DNA from: Terriglobales bacterium
GTDB taxonomy: Bacteria; Acidobacteriota; Terriglobia; Terriglobales; Acidobacteriaceae
Length of the DNA stretch: 64,000 bases
Direction of reading: 5' to 3'
Assembly: GCA_035651995.1 (NCBI GenBank)
Contig: DASRER010000002.1
Coordinates: 186,001 to 250,000, forward strand
The notes under the pieces are model-generated. The model made no database searches, was not told the DNA's origin, and saw only the letters and a list, made by a program, of their open reading frames with translations. Positions 1 through 8,847 of this stretch are shown one piece after another. A program made the translations under genes and the position numbers. The stretch's first letter is position 1; each line of letters opens with the position of its first letter.

Positions 1-329
1 CGCTCTGCCCGGTCCACCAGTTCGTGCGCATTGGCGCGCACGCCTACATCGGCGGCGGCACGGTGATCACGCAGGACGTGCTGCCGTTCTCTCTCACCAG
101 CGCCTCGCGGAACAACCGCGCCTATGGCGTGAACACCGTTGGCCTGGAACGCCGTGGGTTTTCCGCCGATCGCGTGAAGAAGATCCGCCACGCCTTCCGC
201 GTGCTGCTCAACTCGAAGCTCAACATCGCCGACGCCCTCGAGAAGCTCAAGTCTGGGCCCGATGCCGGCGACGACGTTGCCAGGCTGCTGCGCTTCATCG
301 AGACCTCCGAGCGCGGGATCATCAAGTGA
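1..329 (+). CDS. lpxA: LpxA, UDP-N-acetylglucosamine acyltransferase (3' part only)
   Basis: The first step of lipid A synthesis: LpxA transfers a 3-hydroxyacyl chain from ACP to the 3-OH of UDP-GlcNAc in the cytoplasm. The window opens inside the gene, and the open frame runs in from base 3. The visible part has the end of the left-handed beta-helix (VHQFVRIGAHAYIGGG) followed by the LpxA C-terminal helical domain with the family signature GVNTVGLERRGF and a closing ERGIIK. The stop codon overlaps the GTG start of lpxI, so the two are probably translationally coupled. The call is secure despite the missing N-terminus. Confidence 0.93.
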   Translation, partial: LCPVHQFVRIGAHAYIGGGTVITQDVLPFSLTSASRNNRAYGVNTVGLERRGFSADRVKKIRHAFRVLLNSKLNIADALEKLKSGPDAGDDVARLLRFIETSERGIIK

Positions 330-1186
330 GCGAGCTGCGCCAGCGCCTGGGCGTGATCGCCGGCAACGGCAGCTTTCCTCTGCTCGTGGTGGACGCCGCC
401 CGCAGCCGCGGCTACGATGTGGTTGTCGCCGCGATCAAGGAAGAAACGTTTCCCGAGATCGAGTCGCGCGGGGCTTCATCGGTTCACTGGATGTCCCTCG
501 GTGAACTCTCGCGTCTGATCGAGACGTTCCAGCGCGAGGGTGTTCACCAGGCCGTCATGGCCGGCCAGGTGAAGCACAAGCAGATTTTTTCCAGCATCAA
601 ACCCGACTGGCGCCTGGCCAAGCTGCTGCTCTCCCTGCGCACGCGCAACACCGACGCGCTGATCGGCGCGGTCGCCAGCGTCCTCGCCGGGGAAGGCATT
701 ACGCTGCTCGACTCCACCGCGTTTCTGGAGCCGCTGCTGGCGCGCCCCGGCGTACTCACTCGCCGCTCTCCGAGCGAGCAGGAGCAGCACAGCATCGCTT
801 ACGGCCGCGGCGTGGCGCGCCACCTGGCCCGCTTCGACATTGGCCAGACCGTGGTCGTGGCCGGCTCCGCCTGCGTCGCCGTCGAAGCCATGGAAGGCAC
901 CGACGCGACCATTCGCCGCGCCGGCGAGATCATGGCCGCGCTCGGCGGCGCCGCATCCACGCTGGAGCGCGCGCTCATTGTGGTCAAAGTGGCAAAGCCC
1001 AACCAGGACATGCGCTTCGACGTCCCGGTCGTCGGCGCTGGGACCATCACCGCCATGCGCGAGGCCGGCGCCGTTTGCCTCGCGCTCGACGCGGGCAAAA
1101 CGCTTCTGCTCGACGGCGACGCCGTCATCGCCGCCGCCGACGCCGCCGGTATCGCCATCACTGCCGACGCGACTCCGCAAGCATGA
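326..1186 (+). CDS. lpxI: LpxI, UDP-2,3-diacylglucosamine pyrophosphatase
   Basis: LpxI hydrolyses UDP-2,3-diacylglucosamine to lipid X and UMP, the step done by LpxH in enterobacteria. The 286-residue protein matches the DUF1009/LpxI length. It has the N-terminal IAGNGSFPLLV start, the central MAGQVKHKQIF stretch near residue 81 and the conserved DMRFDVPVVG block near residues 228-237, which contains the region of the catalytic Asp known in the family. The GTG start at 326 overlaps the lpxA stop; an alternative start would break that coupling. Its end overlaps the next gene by an ATGA. The lpxA-lpxI adjacency supports the function. Confidence 0.93.
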   Translation: MSELRQRLGVIAGNGSFPLLVVDAARSRGYDVVVAAIKEETFPEIESRGASSVHWMSLGELSRLIETFQREGVHQAVMAGQVKHKQIFSSIKPDWRLAKLLLSLRTRNTDALIGAVASVLAGEGITLLDSTAFLEPLLARPGVLTRRSPSEQEQHSIAYGRGVARHLARFDIGQTVVVAGSACVAVEAMEGTDATIRRAGEIMAALGGAASTLERALIVVKVAKPNQDMRFDVPVVGAGTITAMREAGAVCLALDAGKTLLLDGDAVIAAADAAGIAITADATPQA

Positions 1187-2253
1187 GCAACGACTCCAAC
1201 CCGTTGCGCGTTGCTGTGGTCGGCGTGGGCGCCTTCGGACGCAACCATGCGCGCGTGTACCGCGAGCTGGAGCAGGCGGGCGAACCGGTGCGGCTGGCCG
1301 CGCTCGTAGATCGCGATCGCGCCAAGGCCACCGCCCTCGTCGAGCAGCTCGGTGCCGACGCACCCGTCCCGGTGTTCGCCAGCGTTGCCCACCTGCTCGC
1401 CTCGAATGCTCAGATTGCCGCGGCCTCGGTTGCCGTCCCGACCCTAGACCACCACGCCACCGCTATCGAACTGATGAACGCCGGCGTGGACGTGCTCGTC
1501 GAAAAGCCGTTGGCTTCCACGCTCGCCGAAGCCGACTCGCTCATCGCGCTCGCCGCCCGTACAAAACGCATCGCGCAGGTCGGGCACCTCGAGCGCTTCA
1601 ATCCTGCGGTGCAGGCCGCCATCCCGCTGGTGCACACGCCGATGTTCTTCGAGGTGCACCGGCTCAGTGTGTTTTCGCCGCGCGCGCTCGACGTCGACGT
1701 GGTCCTGGACCTTATGATCCACGATCTCGACATCGTCCTCTCGCTCGTGCATTCGCCTTTGCGCGAAGTCCGCGCGGTCGGGATTCCGATCCTTTCCTCG
1801 AAGGTGGACATTGCGAACGCGCGCCTGGAGTTCGAGTCCGGATGCGTGGCGAACTTCACCGCCAGCCGTGTGAGCACCGAGCGCGTGCGCAAGTTGCGGC
1901 TGTTCCAGCCGCACCAGTACGTTTCACTCGACTACTCGCGGCAGGACGTCTTCGCCCTGTCGGTCGAAGCAGCCAAACCCGGCGACCCGCCTCCGGCTGC
2001 CGCCGCGCAGTTTCCGCCCATGCCGCTGCCCGCCGGAATGCGCATCACTCCCTCGCGCCCGGCGATCGCCAGCGAGGAGCCGCTGCACGCCGAGTTGCGG
2101 TCCTTCCTGGAAGCGGTACGCGCGCACCGCCCGCCCGCCGTCACCCTCGAAGACGGCCGTCGCGCCCTCGACGTCGCCTTCCAGATCCTGGCGCAGATTG
2201 CCGAGCACTCCGGCCGCGCCAACCTGGCCGCCATGGCAAGGCCTCAAGGGTAA
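1183..2253 (+). CDS. Gfo/Idh/MocA family NAD(P)-dependent oxidoreductase, lipid A-linked
   Basis: A 356-residue two-domain sugar oxidoreductase. The Rossmann motif GVGAFG is at residues 14-19, EKP (107-109) is the family's catalytic-lysine block, GHLERFNP is at 134-141 and MIHDLD at 178-183. I chose the ATG at 1183 because it overlaps the lpxI stop (ATGA); the frame is open further upstream only inside lpxI. Position after lpxA-lpxI recalls GnnA, the UDP-GlcNAc 3-dehydrogenase that feeds 2,3-diamino lipid A in some bacteria. No GnnB-like transaminase is visible in the window, so the substrate stays an inference. The family assignment is firm. Confidence 0.82.
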   Translation: MSNDSNPLRVAVVGVGAFGRNHARVYRELEQAGEPVRLAALVDRDRAKATALVEQLGADAPVPVFASVAHLLASNAQIAAASVAVPTLDHHATAIELMNAGVDVLVEKPLASTLAEADSLIALAARTKRIAQVGHLERFNPAVQAAIPLVHTPMFFEVHRLSVFSPRALDVDVVLDLMIHDLDIVLSLVHSPLREVRAVGIPILSSKVDIANARLEFESGCVANFTASRVSTERVRKLRLFQPHQYVSLDYSRQDVFALSVEAAKPGDPPPAAAAQFPPMPLPAGMRITPSRPAIASEEPLHAELRSFLEAVRAHRPPAVTLEDGRRALDVAFQILAQIAEHSGRANLAAMARPQG

Positions 2254-2452
2254 TCTCGGCCGCTACCCATGCGTCTAATTTCATTGGCCCTTTCAAGTGC
2301 AATCAGGTGAGCACTTTAAGCCAACAGTGCGGCTCGGGCCCAAGCCCCCGCGCGGCAAATCTAATGAGAGAATAGAAGTGGCTCGTTTGCGGACGCAGTG
2401 CGCCTGTTTCACCGGACGCAAACTTCGGCCGCGCCCAGCGTCTTAAGGCCGG

Positions 2453-3562
2453 ATGTCCATCACCGGAATTACTCCCGTCGCCAGCCCGTCGCCGCCGCAG
2501 GAAGGCGGACGCCGCAGCCCGCTCCGCCGTCACACACCAGCCCCTCCGGACTATACGCCCGAGCTGCTGCTCCAATTGCAAGACGATCTGGCGCGCTCGC
2601 GCATGCGGGAAGCGCTGTGGCTCTCCGTCATTCTGCACCTGATGGTGGTGATGGCGCTGCTGTTCGCGCCGCGCCTGCTGCCCACGCGGTCCGCGATCGT
2701 CCTGGTGACCCCGCGGGAATTGATCAACAACCAGGAACTCACCTATCTCGATCTGCCCAAGGACCAGCAGACACCGCCACCCACGCCGCCTAAGACCGAC
2801 ATCATCTCCGACAAGAACCGCATCGCCACCTCGCACACGCCGCGCCTCAACCGCGAGGAGCTGAAGCGCATTCTCGACAGTGCGCGTCCCGGCGCGCCCG
2901 GCGCGGGCGTGAGCGCGCCGCCCTCGCAGCCGGCGCCGCAGGTCGCGCAAGGCGGCGGCCAGCAGGCGCAGCCCCAGCAGCAGACCTCCCAGCAGCAGCA
3001 AGGCCGCGGGCCAACGCCCCCGCCGACGAGCCAGACGGCGCAGCTGGAAACGCCGCCCGGCGCAGCTTCGCCCGGCGGCGGCGCATTCCGCAGCGGAGGA
3101 CTCTCACCCGGGTCACTCATCGACCAGGCTGCTCGCGCCGCGGCCGCCAATCGTGGCGCTGGCGGCGTCGGCGGAGACTTTGGCGTCGGCTCGCCAACGC
3201 AGGGACAGGTGCTGGGCAACATGGAAGTGCTCAGCGACACCATGGGCGTGGACTTCGGCCCTTACCTCTCGCGCGTGCTCCACGACGTCCGGCAGAACTG
3301 GTACCTGCTGATTCCGGAAGTCGCCCGCGCGCCCATGATGAAGAAGGGCAAGGTCTCGATTGAATTCGCCATCACGAAGAACGGGCAGGTCGCCGGCATG
3401 CGCCTCATCGCACCGAGCGGCGACGCCTCGCTCGATCGCGCCGCCTGGGGCGGAATCACCGGCTCGAATCCTTTCCAGCCTTTGCCCACCGAATTCCGCG
3501 GCGACTACCTCGCGCTCCGCTTCCACTTCTTCTACAACCCGGATAGGAACGATCTGCGGTAA
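2453..3562 (+). CDS. TonB-family protein (energy transducer-like)
   Basis: A 369-residue protein with a basic cytoplasmic N-terminus, one membrane segment at about residues 54-75, a long Pro/Gln/Gly-rich periplasmic linker (about 100-245), and a C-terminal TonB-like domain of about 100 residues starting near VDFGPYLSRVLHDVRQNW. TonB proteins pass proton-motive energy from ExbB-ExbD to outer-membrane receptors; no exbB or exbD is nearby. The C-terminus matches the TonB_C pattern (GxVxIEFAITKNGQVAG, SLDRAAWGGI). About 200 bases without a gene separate it from the lipid A genes, so it probably has its own promoter, which I could not pin down. Confidence 0.78.
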   Translation: MSITGITPVASPSPPQEGGRRSPLRRHTPAPPDYTPELLLQLQDDLARSRMREALWLSVILHLMVVMALLFAPRLLPTRSAIVLVTPRELINNQELTYLDLPKDQQTPPPTPPKTDIISDKNRIATSHTPRLNREELKRILDSARPGAPGAGVSAPPSQPAPQVAQGGGQQAQPQQQTSQQQQGRGPTPPPTSQTAQLETPPGAASPGGGAFRSGGLSPGSLIDQAARAAAANRGAGGVGGDFGVGSPTQGQVLGNMEVLSDTMGVDFGPYLSRVLHDVRQNWYLLIPEVARAPMMKKGKVSIEFAITKNGQVAGMRLIAPSGDASLDRAAWGGITGSNPFQPLPTEFRGDYLALRFHFFYNPDRNDLR

Positions 3563-3588
3563 CGGCAGTTGTCAGTTCCCAGGTGTCG

Positions 3589-3675
3589 GTTGCCAGTTGA
3601 GTTCACAGTTCACAGCTCGAATCCCTTATCGGAAAATTTCTTGTGAGCGGCAGCGTACGGCCCTCAACTGGCAAC
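3589..3675. repeat. Intergenic inverted repeat of the TGGCAACTG type
   Basis: GTTGCCAGTTGAG at 3589-3601 is exactly complementary to CTCAACTGGCAAC at 3663-3675. More imperfect copies of the same words (CAACTGACAAC, GGCAACCGGCAACTG) follow up to 3698. It fills the gap between two convergent genes and touches the stop of the winged-helix gene. Such CAGTTGTCAGTTGCC words recur between genes in acidobacterial genomes (from memory). It could act as a bidirectional terminator, but there is no T-run. Confidence 0.6.
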
Positions 3676-3698
3676 TGACAACTGGCAACCGGCAACTG

Positions 3699-4502
3699 CT
3701 AGTACGCCATCCTCACCAGCGTCCTTTGACCAAACGGCAGGTAGAGAAGTGCCGCTGCGGCGGCGAATGCCAGGCCAAGGCCGATCCGGTCGGCCAGCAG
3801 GAACGGTGTGAGCGCCCACAACTCGTCCGCCACCAGCAGCGCGGGGAAGAGTTTCTCAAACTTGCGGGCGAAGGACCGGTAGTCGAACGCCACCGCGAAA
3901 AGCTGGAAGAAGCGCAGCGGAATGCCGGCGGACGCCACCACCATCACCGCCACCGCCAGCGCGAAGGCCTGCCGCGGTACGGCCTTGGCGATCTCGCGCT
4001 CAACGCCGGCCACATGGCTCAGCGCCGCCACGTACAGCGCCAGGTACATGATCTGCGCCAGCACAAACAGCGACCGCACCAGCGCCCGTTGTGGACGCGG
4101 AAGTTCGTCGGCCACTTCGCCGCCGGCGGCGGTCGGTTGCGTGGCGCCCTCCGCGCCCGCCGCCGTGACCGGCGCGATGAACCGGTAGCCGCGACGCGCC
4201 AGTGTTTCGATAAAGCGGGGATTCGTGCCCGAATCGCCCAGCGCTCCGCGCAGTTTGTTGATGGCCGTGTTCAGGCCGTGATCGAAATCGACGAAAGTGT
4301 CCTGCGGCCAAAGCGCTTCGCGCAGTTCTTCCCGCGTCACCACCACCCCTGGGCGATCCAGCAGGATCGCCAGCACCTGGAACGGCTGCCCTTGCAGGCG
4401 CACCTTTGCGCCGTTGCGCCGAAGCTCGCCTGACCGCAGGTCGGCTTCGAAGATGCCGAAGCGCAGCAACGACGGGCCAGGCTTGGAATCGGAAGCGGAC
4501 AC
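3699..4502 (-). CDS. Winged-helix (CadC/ToxR-like) DNA-binding protein with membrane domain
   Basis: Residues 15-110 form an OmpR/PhoB-type winged helix: LRFGIFEADLRSGELRRNG, the recognition-helix region LREALWP and the wing FIETLARRGYRF. The remaining 150 residues hold about four hydrophobic segments (near 142-162, 172-192, 213-230, 238-256). Fusion of this DNA-binding domain to a membrane region is common in acidobacteria, where these proteins are thought to be membrane-bound or one-component regulators. The target is unknown. It converges on the TonB-like gene and is divergent from the miaA unit, so control of either is possible but not shown. Confidence 0.75.
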   Translation of the reverse strand: MSASDSKPGPSLLRFGIFEADLRSGELRRNGAKVRLQGQPFQVLAILLDRPGVVVTREELREALWPQDTFVDFDHGLNTAINKLRGALGDSGTNPRFIETLARRGYRFIAPVTAAGAEGATQPTAAGGEVADELPRPQRALVRSLFVLAQIMYLALYVAALSHVAGVEREIAKAVPRQAFALAVAVMVVASAGIPLRFFQLFAVAFDYRSFARKFEKLFPALLVADELWALTPFLLADRIGLGLAFAAAAALLYLPFGQRTLVRMAY

Positions 4503-4543
4503 TCGTCAGTAGTTTACGTCAGCAGATTCACTACAATGCCGCC

Positions 4544-4651
4544 ATGCGGCCCACCCGCGAACTCGCCGTCGGAATGCTCCTCATCGCGCTGCTGACGCTG
4601 GTGTTCATTGTTGCTCGCTACGGCCGTGTCCTGCCCTGGGCGGCGCGCTGA
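4544..4651 (+). CDS. 35-residue single-span membrane peptide upstream of miaA
   Basis: An ATG at 4544 opens a 35-codon frame encoding a basic N-terminus, a strongly hydrophobic segment (VGMLLIALLTLVFIVA) and a short basic tail. Its TGA shares bases with the miaA ATG (TGATG), the arrangement expected for translational coupling. Nothing else fits this gap, and the hydropathy is what a real small membrane protein would show. No homologue is recognised and the function is unknown. The alternative is a leader peptide or a chance frame. Confidence 0.5.
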   Translation: MRPTRELAVGMLLIALLTLVFIVARYGRVLPWAAR

Positions 4652-5592
4652 TGTCTTCGGCTCACAGCGATCCCTTGCTGGTCGCGCTGCTCGGACCGAC
4701 CGCCAGCGGCAAGACGGCGCTCTCGCTCACCCTCGCCGAACGCTTCAACGGCGAAATCCTGAACTGCGATTCGGTCGCCGTTTACCGCGAATTCGATCTG
4801 GGCACCGCCAAGCCGTCGGCAGAAGAGCGTAGCCGCGTTCCACATCACCTGCTCGATGTCCTCGCGCCTACCGAATACTTCACTGCCGGCGACTACGCCC
4901 GTCGGGCGCGTGCGGTACTCTCGGAAATTCGCGAACGCAAACGACTGCCCATCGTTGTCGGCGGCGCCGGCCTGTATCTGCGCGCGTTACTCGATGGCCT
5001 CTTTGCCGGGCCGCCGCGTTCGGAAGAGTTGCGCGCGCGTCTCCGCGATCGGGCCGCCGGAAAAGGGTCCGCGTACCTGCACCGTGTCCTCACGCGCCTC
5101 GATCGCGCCGCCGCCGGGCGCATCCATCCGAACGACGAGGCCAAGCTCATCCGCGCCATCGAAGTCTGCCTCGCCGCGCGGCAGGCGATGAGCGACCTGT
5201 GGAAGCGGGGCCGCGACCCGCTGCGGGGCTTTCGCATTCTGCGCGTCGGCCTCGATCCCGACCGCGCCCAGCTCTACGACCGCATTAACCACCGCGCTGA
5301 AGCCATGTTCCAAGGCGGCCTGGTGGAAGAAACGCGGCAGCTGCTCGATCGCTATGGCGCTGCTGCAACACCGCTCGCCTCGCTGGGCTATGCTCAAGCC
5401 GTGCAGCTTCTGCGCGGCGAACTCGACCGGAAGTCGGCCGTCGCGGCCACCGCGCAGGGACATCGCAACTACGCCAAGCGCCAGATAACATGGTTTCGCC
5501 GCGAGCCCGAGGTCGCCTGGCTGCGCGGCTTTGGCGACGATCCCGCCATCCAGCGCGCCGCCGCCGAGATAATCGAAAAGGCTCGCCGCTAG
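4651..5592 (+). CDS. miaA: MiaA, tRNA dimethylallyltransferase
   Basis: MiaA transfers the dimethylallyl group to N6 of A37 in tRNAs reading UNN codons. The 313-residue length is typical. The P-loop GPTASGKT is at residues 15-22, NCDSVAVYREFDLGTAKPS follows (substrate and catalytic region), VVGGAGLYLRALLDGL is the DMAPP-side block and RNYAKRQITWFRRE is the C-terminal tRNA-contact signature. The ATG at 4651 overlaps the stop of a small membrane peptide. A GH3 hydrolase follows 23 bases later. The call is secure. Confidence 0.96.
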   Translation: MSSAHSDPLLVALLGPTASGKTALSLTLAERFNGEILNCDSVAVYREFDLGTAKPSAEERSRVPHHLLDVLAPTEYFTAGDYARRARAVLSEIRERKRLPIVVGGAGLYLRALLDGLFAGPPRSEELRARLRDRAAGKGSAYLHRVLTRLDRAAAGRIHPNDEAKLIRAIEVCLAARQAMSDLWKRGRDPLRGFRILRVGLDPDRAQLYDRINHRAEAMFQGGLVEETRQLLDRYGAAATPLASLGYAQAVQLLRGELDRKSAVAATAQGHRNYAKRQITWFRREPEVAWLRGFGDDPAIQRAAAEIIEKARR

Positions 5593-5615
5593 TGCCCGTC
5601 CGACGCCGCTTTGAT

Positions 5616-7550
5616 ATGTTTGCTGGTATGGTGCGCCGCTTCGCCCTCGTCTTTCTGCTCTTCTCCCTCGTTTTCACCGCCGCCGCCCCCGCCAAAGACC
5701 GCTTCCAGGCGCCTGGCGCCGTGCACCTCGATCGCGACGGCGAAAAGTGGGTGGAGAAAACGCTGAAGCACCTCTCGCTCGAGCAGAAAGTCGGCCAGAT
5801 GATCGTCATCTCCGCCGAAGCGGAGTTCATGAACCCGGCCAGCGCTGAGGCAGTCAAACTGCGCGACCAGATCCGCAAATATCATCTCGGCGGAATTGTG
5901 CTGACCGTCAAATACCAGGACGGCTTCCTCTACCGCAATCAGCCCTACGAAGCCGCCGCCTGGACCAACGCCTTGCAGCGCGACGCGGAGCTGCCGCTGA
6001 TCTTCGCCGCCGACTTCGAGCGCGGCCTCTCCATGCGCTTGCAGGGCGCAACCACGTGGCCGCACGCCATGGCTTTCGGCGCCGACGGCAAAGTTGCCGA
6101 CGCCGAAGCGTTCGGGCGCATCGTCGCGCTGGAGTCGCGCGCCATCGGCGTCCACTGGAACTTTTTCCCCGTCGCCGACGTGAACTCCAATCCCGACAAT
6201 CCCATCATCAACACGCGTTCCTTCGGCGAAGATCCGCAGCAGGTTTCGGCGATGGTGGCCGCGTACATTCGCGGCTCGCGCGCCGGCGGAATGCTCACCA
6301 CCGCCAAGCACTTCCCCGGACACGGCGACACCGCCACCGACTCGCACCTCGCGCTCGCCATCGTCCCCGGCGACCGCCAGCGGCTCGAATCGGTCGAGCT
6401 GCCGCCGTTCCGTGACGCGATCGCCGCCGGCGTCGATTCGATCATGGTCGCGCACGTCACCGTGCCCGCTCTCGATTCCGACGCGAACCGTGTAGCGACC
6501 ACGTCGCCCGCCGTGGTCACCGATCTGCTCAAGCAGCAGCTCGGCTTCCACGGGCTGGTGGTCACCGACGCGCTCGATATGCGCGGTCTCACCCGCCACT
6601 ACGCCGGCCCCGGCGGCGTGGACAACGGCCGCGCCGCGGTCGAGGCGGTGAAGGCCGGCAACGACGTGGTGCTGCATCCGGGCAACGTCGGCGCGGCCTT
6701 CGATGCGCTCGTCGCCGCTGTGCGCTCCGGCGAGATTCCCATGGCGCGGATCGATGAAGCCGTGCGCAAGATTCTCCGCGCCAAGGCCTCGGTTGGTCTG
6801 CATCGCGCACGTTTCGTCGACCTGAATGCGCTGGCAACCTCGATCGCGCGTCCGGAAAACATCGCCGCCGCCCAGCAGGTGGCCGACGATGCCGTCACCC
6901 TGGTGCGCGACAATGGCCGCGTTCTCCCCTTGAAAAAGACCGGAACCGCGGCCCCACGACCCGCGTATGGAGAAGTAAGAGAGCCGGGGACACGTACGTT
7001 CGCCTTGGTCCTCACCGATGATGTCCGTTCCGAGCAGGGCCGCGTCCTGGCGCACGAACTGAAGGCGCGCGTGCCTGATGCCGCGATCATGCAGTCCGAT
7101 CCGCGGCTGGCGCCGTTGATGGCGCCGCAGATCATCGCCGCTGCCGACCGTGCCGAGAGCGTGATCGTGGCGGCTTACATCACACCGGTGTCGGGCAAGG
7201 TGGTGAAGGTGAACGGCGGGTACGAAAACAGCGTCTCGCTCGATCCGGCCGTGGCCGCGCTGCTGCACGACCTGCTGCGCCGCAACGCCGCGAAGACGGC
7301 GATGATCGCCGTCGGCAGCCCATATCTGGGCCGCAGTTTCCCGGAAGTACAAACGTACTTGTGCACGTTTTCGAATTCCACGGTTTCAGAACTCAGCGCC
7401 GTGAAGGCGCTGTTCGGAGAGATCAACATTCGTGGGCATCTTCCCGTCACCATTCCCGACTTTGCCGCGCGTGGCATGGGCATTGAACGCGCCGCGCTGT
7501 CGGCCTCAGGAGCTTCGCATGACGTTGCCGGCAACAATTCGACCCGCTAA
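5616..7550 (+). CDS. Secreted glycoside hydrolase family 3 (NagZ-like beta-N-acetylhexosaminidase)
   Basis: A 644-residue protein with a signal peptide (VRRFALVFLLFSLVFTAAAPA), a GH3 N-terminal TIM-barrel domain and a second domain of about 270 residues. The NagZ-type motif KHFPGHGD lies at residues 231-238, and the nucleophile Asp is expected in VVTDALDM, at about residue 318. This motif marks the subgroup cleaving beta-N-acetylhexosaminides, for example in peptidoglycan recycling, but the signal peptide puts the enzyme outside the cytoplasm. ATGs at 5616 and 5628 are both possible starts. The end overlaps the following lipoprotein gene by 32 bases. Confidence 0.87.
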   Translation: MFAGMVRRFALVFLLFSLVFTAAAPAKDRFQAPGAVHLDRDGEKWVEKTLKHLSLEQKVGQMIVISAEAEFMNPASAEAVKLRDQIRKYHLGGIVLTVKYQDGFLYRNQPYEAAAWTNALQRDAELPLIFAADFERGLSMRLQGATTWPHAMAFGADGKVADAEAFGRIVALESRAIGVHWNFFPVADVNSNPDNPIINTRSFGEDPQQVSAMVAAYIRGSRAGGMLTTAKHFPGHGDTATDSHLALAIVPGDRQRLESVELPPFRDAIAAGVDSIMVAHVTVPALDSDANRVATTSPAVVTDLLKQQLGFHGLVVTDALDMRGLTRHYAGPGGVDNGRAAVEAVKAGNDVVLHPGNVGAAFDALVAAVRSGEIPMARIDEAVRKILRAKASVGLHRARFVDLNALATSIARPENIAAAQQVADDAVTLVRDNGRVLPLKKTGTAAPRPAYGEVREPGTRTFALVLTDDVRSEQGRVLAHELKARVPDAAIMQSDPRLAPLMAPQIIAAADRAESVIVAAYITPVSGKVVKVNGGYENSVSLDPAVAALLHDLLRRNAAKTAMIAVGSPYLGRSFPEVQTYLCTFSNSTVSELSAVKALFGEINIRGHLPVTIPDFAARGMGIERAALSASGASHDVAGNNSTR

Positions 7551-8097
7551 ACCAGCCGCCTCCGTTCTTCTGCTCGCAGCCGCCTTGGTCGCTGCGGGCT
7601 GCAGCATCAACAAGAGTGAGAACGGCTCCGGCAAGAACGTGGAGCTGAAGACGCCCCTGGGCGCCATGCACGTCACCACGGAAATCGATCCCAAGGACAT
7701 CGGTATCCCGCTCTATCCTGGCGCTCGGCGCAAAGCCGACGACAATGACAAGGACCAGAGCAGCGCCAACGTGAACATCTCCAGCCCGCTGTTCGGCGTG
7801 AAGGTGCTGGCCGCCAAGTTCGAGACCGACGATCCTCCCGACAAGGTCCTTGCTTTTTACCGCGACAAGCTCAAGACCTGGGGCAGCGTGGTGGAGTGTG
7901 AGGGTGCCGCCGGCGATGTCAGCGTCCATACCGGCGCAGGCGACCTCGACTGCAAGGGCGACAAGCACGGCGGCAGCACCGAGCTGAAAGTCGGCACCAG
8001 GGAGCGCCAGCACGTGGTTTCCGTGAAGCCCGCAGGACACGGCAGCGAGTTCGCGCTCGTCTACGTGCAGACCCGCGGCAAGAACGACAGCATGTGA
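7519..8097 (+). CDS. Predicted lipoprotein, function unknown
   Basis: A 192-residue protein. I start it at the ATG at 7519, which has CAGGAG just upstream and gives a clean lipoprotein signal: hydrophobic VLLLAAALV then the lipobox AAGC with Cys28. The frame is open further upstream, but there it only overlaps the GH3 gene. The mature part has the phrase IPLYPGARRK and a later FYRDKLKTWG, seen in acidobacterial secreted proteins of unknown role. Overlap with the upstream hydrolase suggests co-expression. No enzyme motif is visible. Confidence 0.75.
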   Translation: MTLPATIRPAKPAASVLLLAAALVAAGCSINKSENGSGKNVELKTPLGAMHVTTEIDPKDIGIPLYPGARRKADDNDKDQSSANVNISSPLFGVKVLAAKFETDDPPDKVLAFYRDKLKTWGSVVECEGAAGDVSVHTGAGDLDCKGDKHGGSTELKVGTRERQHVVSVKPAGHGSEFALVYVQTRGKNDSM

Positions 8098-8139
8098 AGT
8101 TGCGGCCTGCGCGCTCCCTGCTGTAGCTTGAACTTGCGG

Positions 8140-8769
8140 ATGGAGCACGCCTGTTATCAGTGCGGGGCCGCGGTGCAGGACGGCGCGCGCGCCTGCTCCG
8201 CTTGCGGCGCTCCCCAGATTCGCGTCGCCGGCGGCGACCCCGAATCGTCGCCTTCCCGGAACGAACTTCGCCCGGCCCTCCTCGCGCGTTCGCGCATCGA
8301 CTGGCGCCACGGGCTTCCCGCCGCCGCCACCGCCGGCATCGGCGCCGGAATCCTCTCCGCGCTGCCGTTGCTCAGCCGCGGGTTCTTCATCTGGATGCTC
8401 GCCGGTGGCGCCGTCGCCGTATTGCTGTATCGCCGGCGCTCCTCGGCGCCTCTGATCACCGGCGGCATGGGCGCGCGGCTCGGGGTGGTGTCCGGCCTGT
8501 TCGGCTTCGGCAGCTTCGCCGTGCTGCTCTCCGTGTTCCTTCTCGGACGCAGCAGCGAGATGCGCGAACTGCTGCGTCGCATGCTGGAAGAGGCCGCCTC
8601 GCGCAATCCCGATCCGCAGGCCCAGCAGATCGCCCAGCGCATGATGACGCCCGAAGGTCTCGCGGTGCTGGTCACGCTCACGCTGGCGCTTTTTTGCGTT
8701 GCATTCCTCGTGTTGGGAAGCCTGGGCGGCGCGCTCGGCGCTTCCATGGGGCCGCGCGAACCCCGCTAA
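8140..8769 (+). CDS. Zinc-ribbon membrane protein
   Basis: A 209-residue protein. Cys5/Cys8 and Cys19/Cys22 (CYQCG and CSACGAP) form an N-terminal zinc ribbon of the type common on bacterial membrane proteins. A linker is followed by four hydrophobic segments (about residues 60-80, 84-100, 112-135, 175-200). I use the ATG at 8140; a TTG four codons earlier is also in frame. The function is unknown. It sits 78 bases ahead of pyrR with no sign of shared function. Confidence 0.68.
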   Translation: MEHACYQCGAAVQDGARACSACGAPQIRVAGGDPESSPSRNELRPALLARSRIDWRHGLPAAATAGIGAGILSALPLLSRGFFIWMLAGGAVAVLLYRRRSSAPLITGGMGARLGVVSGLFGFGSFAVLLSVFLLGRSSEMRELLRRMLEEAASRNPDPQAQQIAQRMMTPEGLAVLVTLTLALFCVAFLVLGSLGGALGASMGPREPR

Positions 8770-8847
8770 ACACGCCCTCTCGGGCCAGCCTGCGCACGCG
8801 ACTCCGCAGCTTGCCCGGCCCGGCTGCGCCCGCGTATCATCCTGTGA

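Noticed and set aside
5589-7352. 587-codon open frame on the minus strand
   Set aside because: Antisense to the GH3 gene, which has a signal peptide and catalytic motifs; the shadow has none.
8770-8847. PyrR-binding attenuator ahead of pyrR
   Set aside because: The spacer is GC-rich and can fold, but no recognisable PyrR loop sequence or terminator/antiterminator pair was found.
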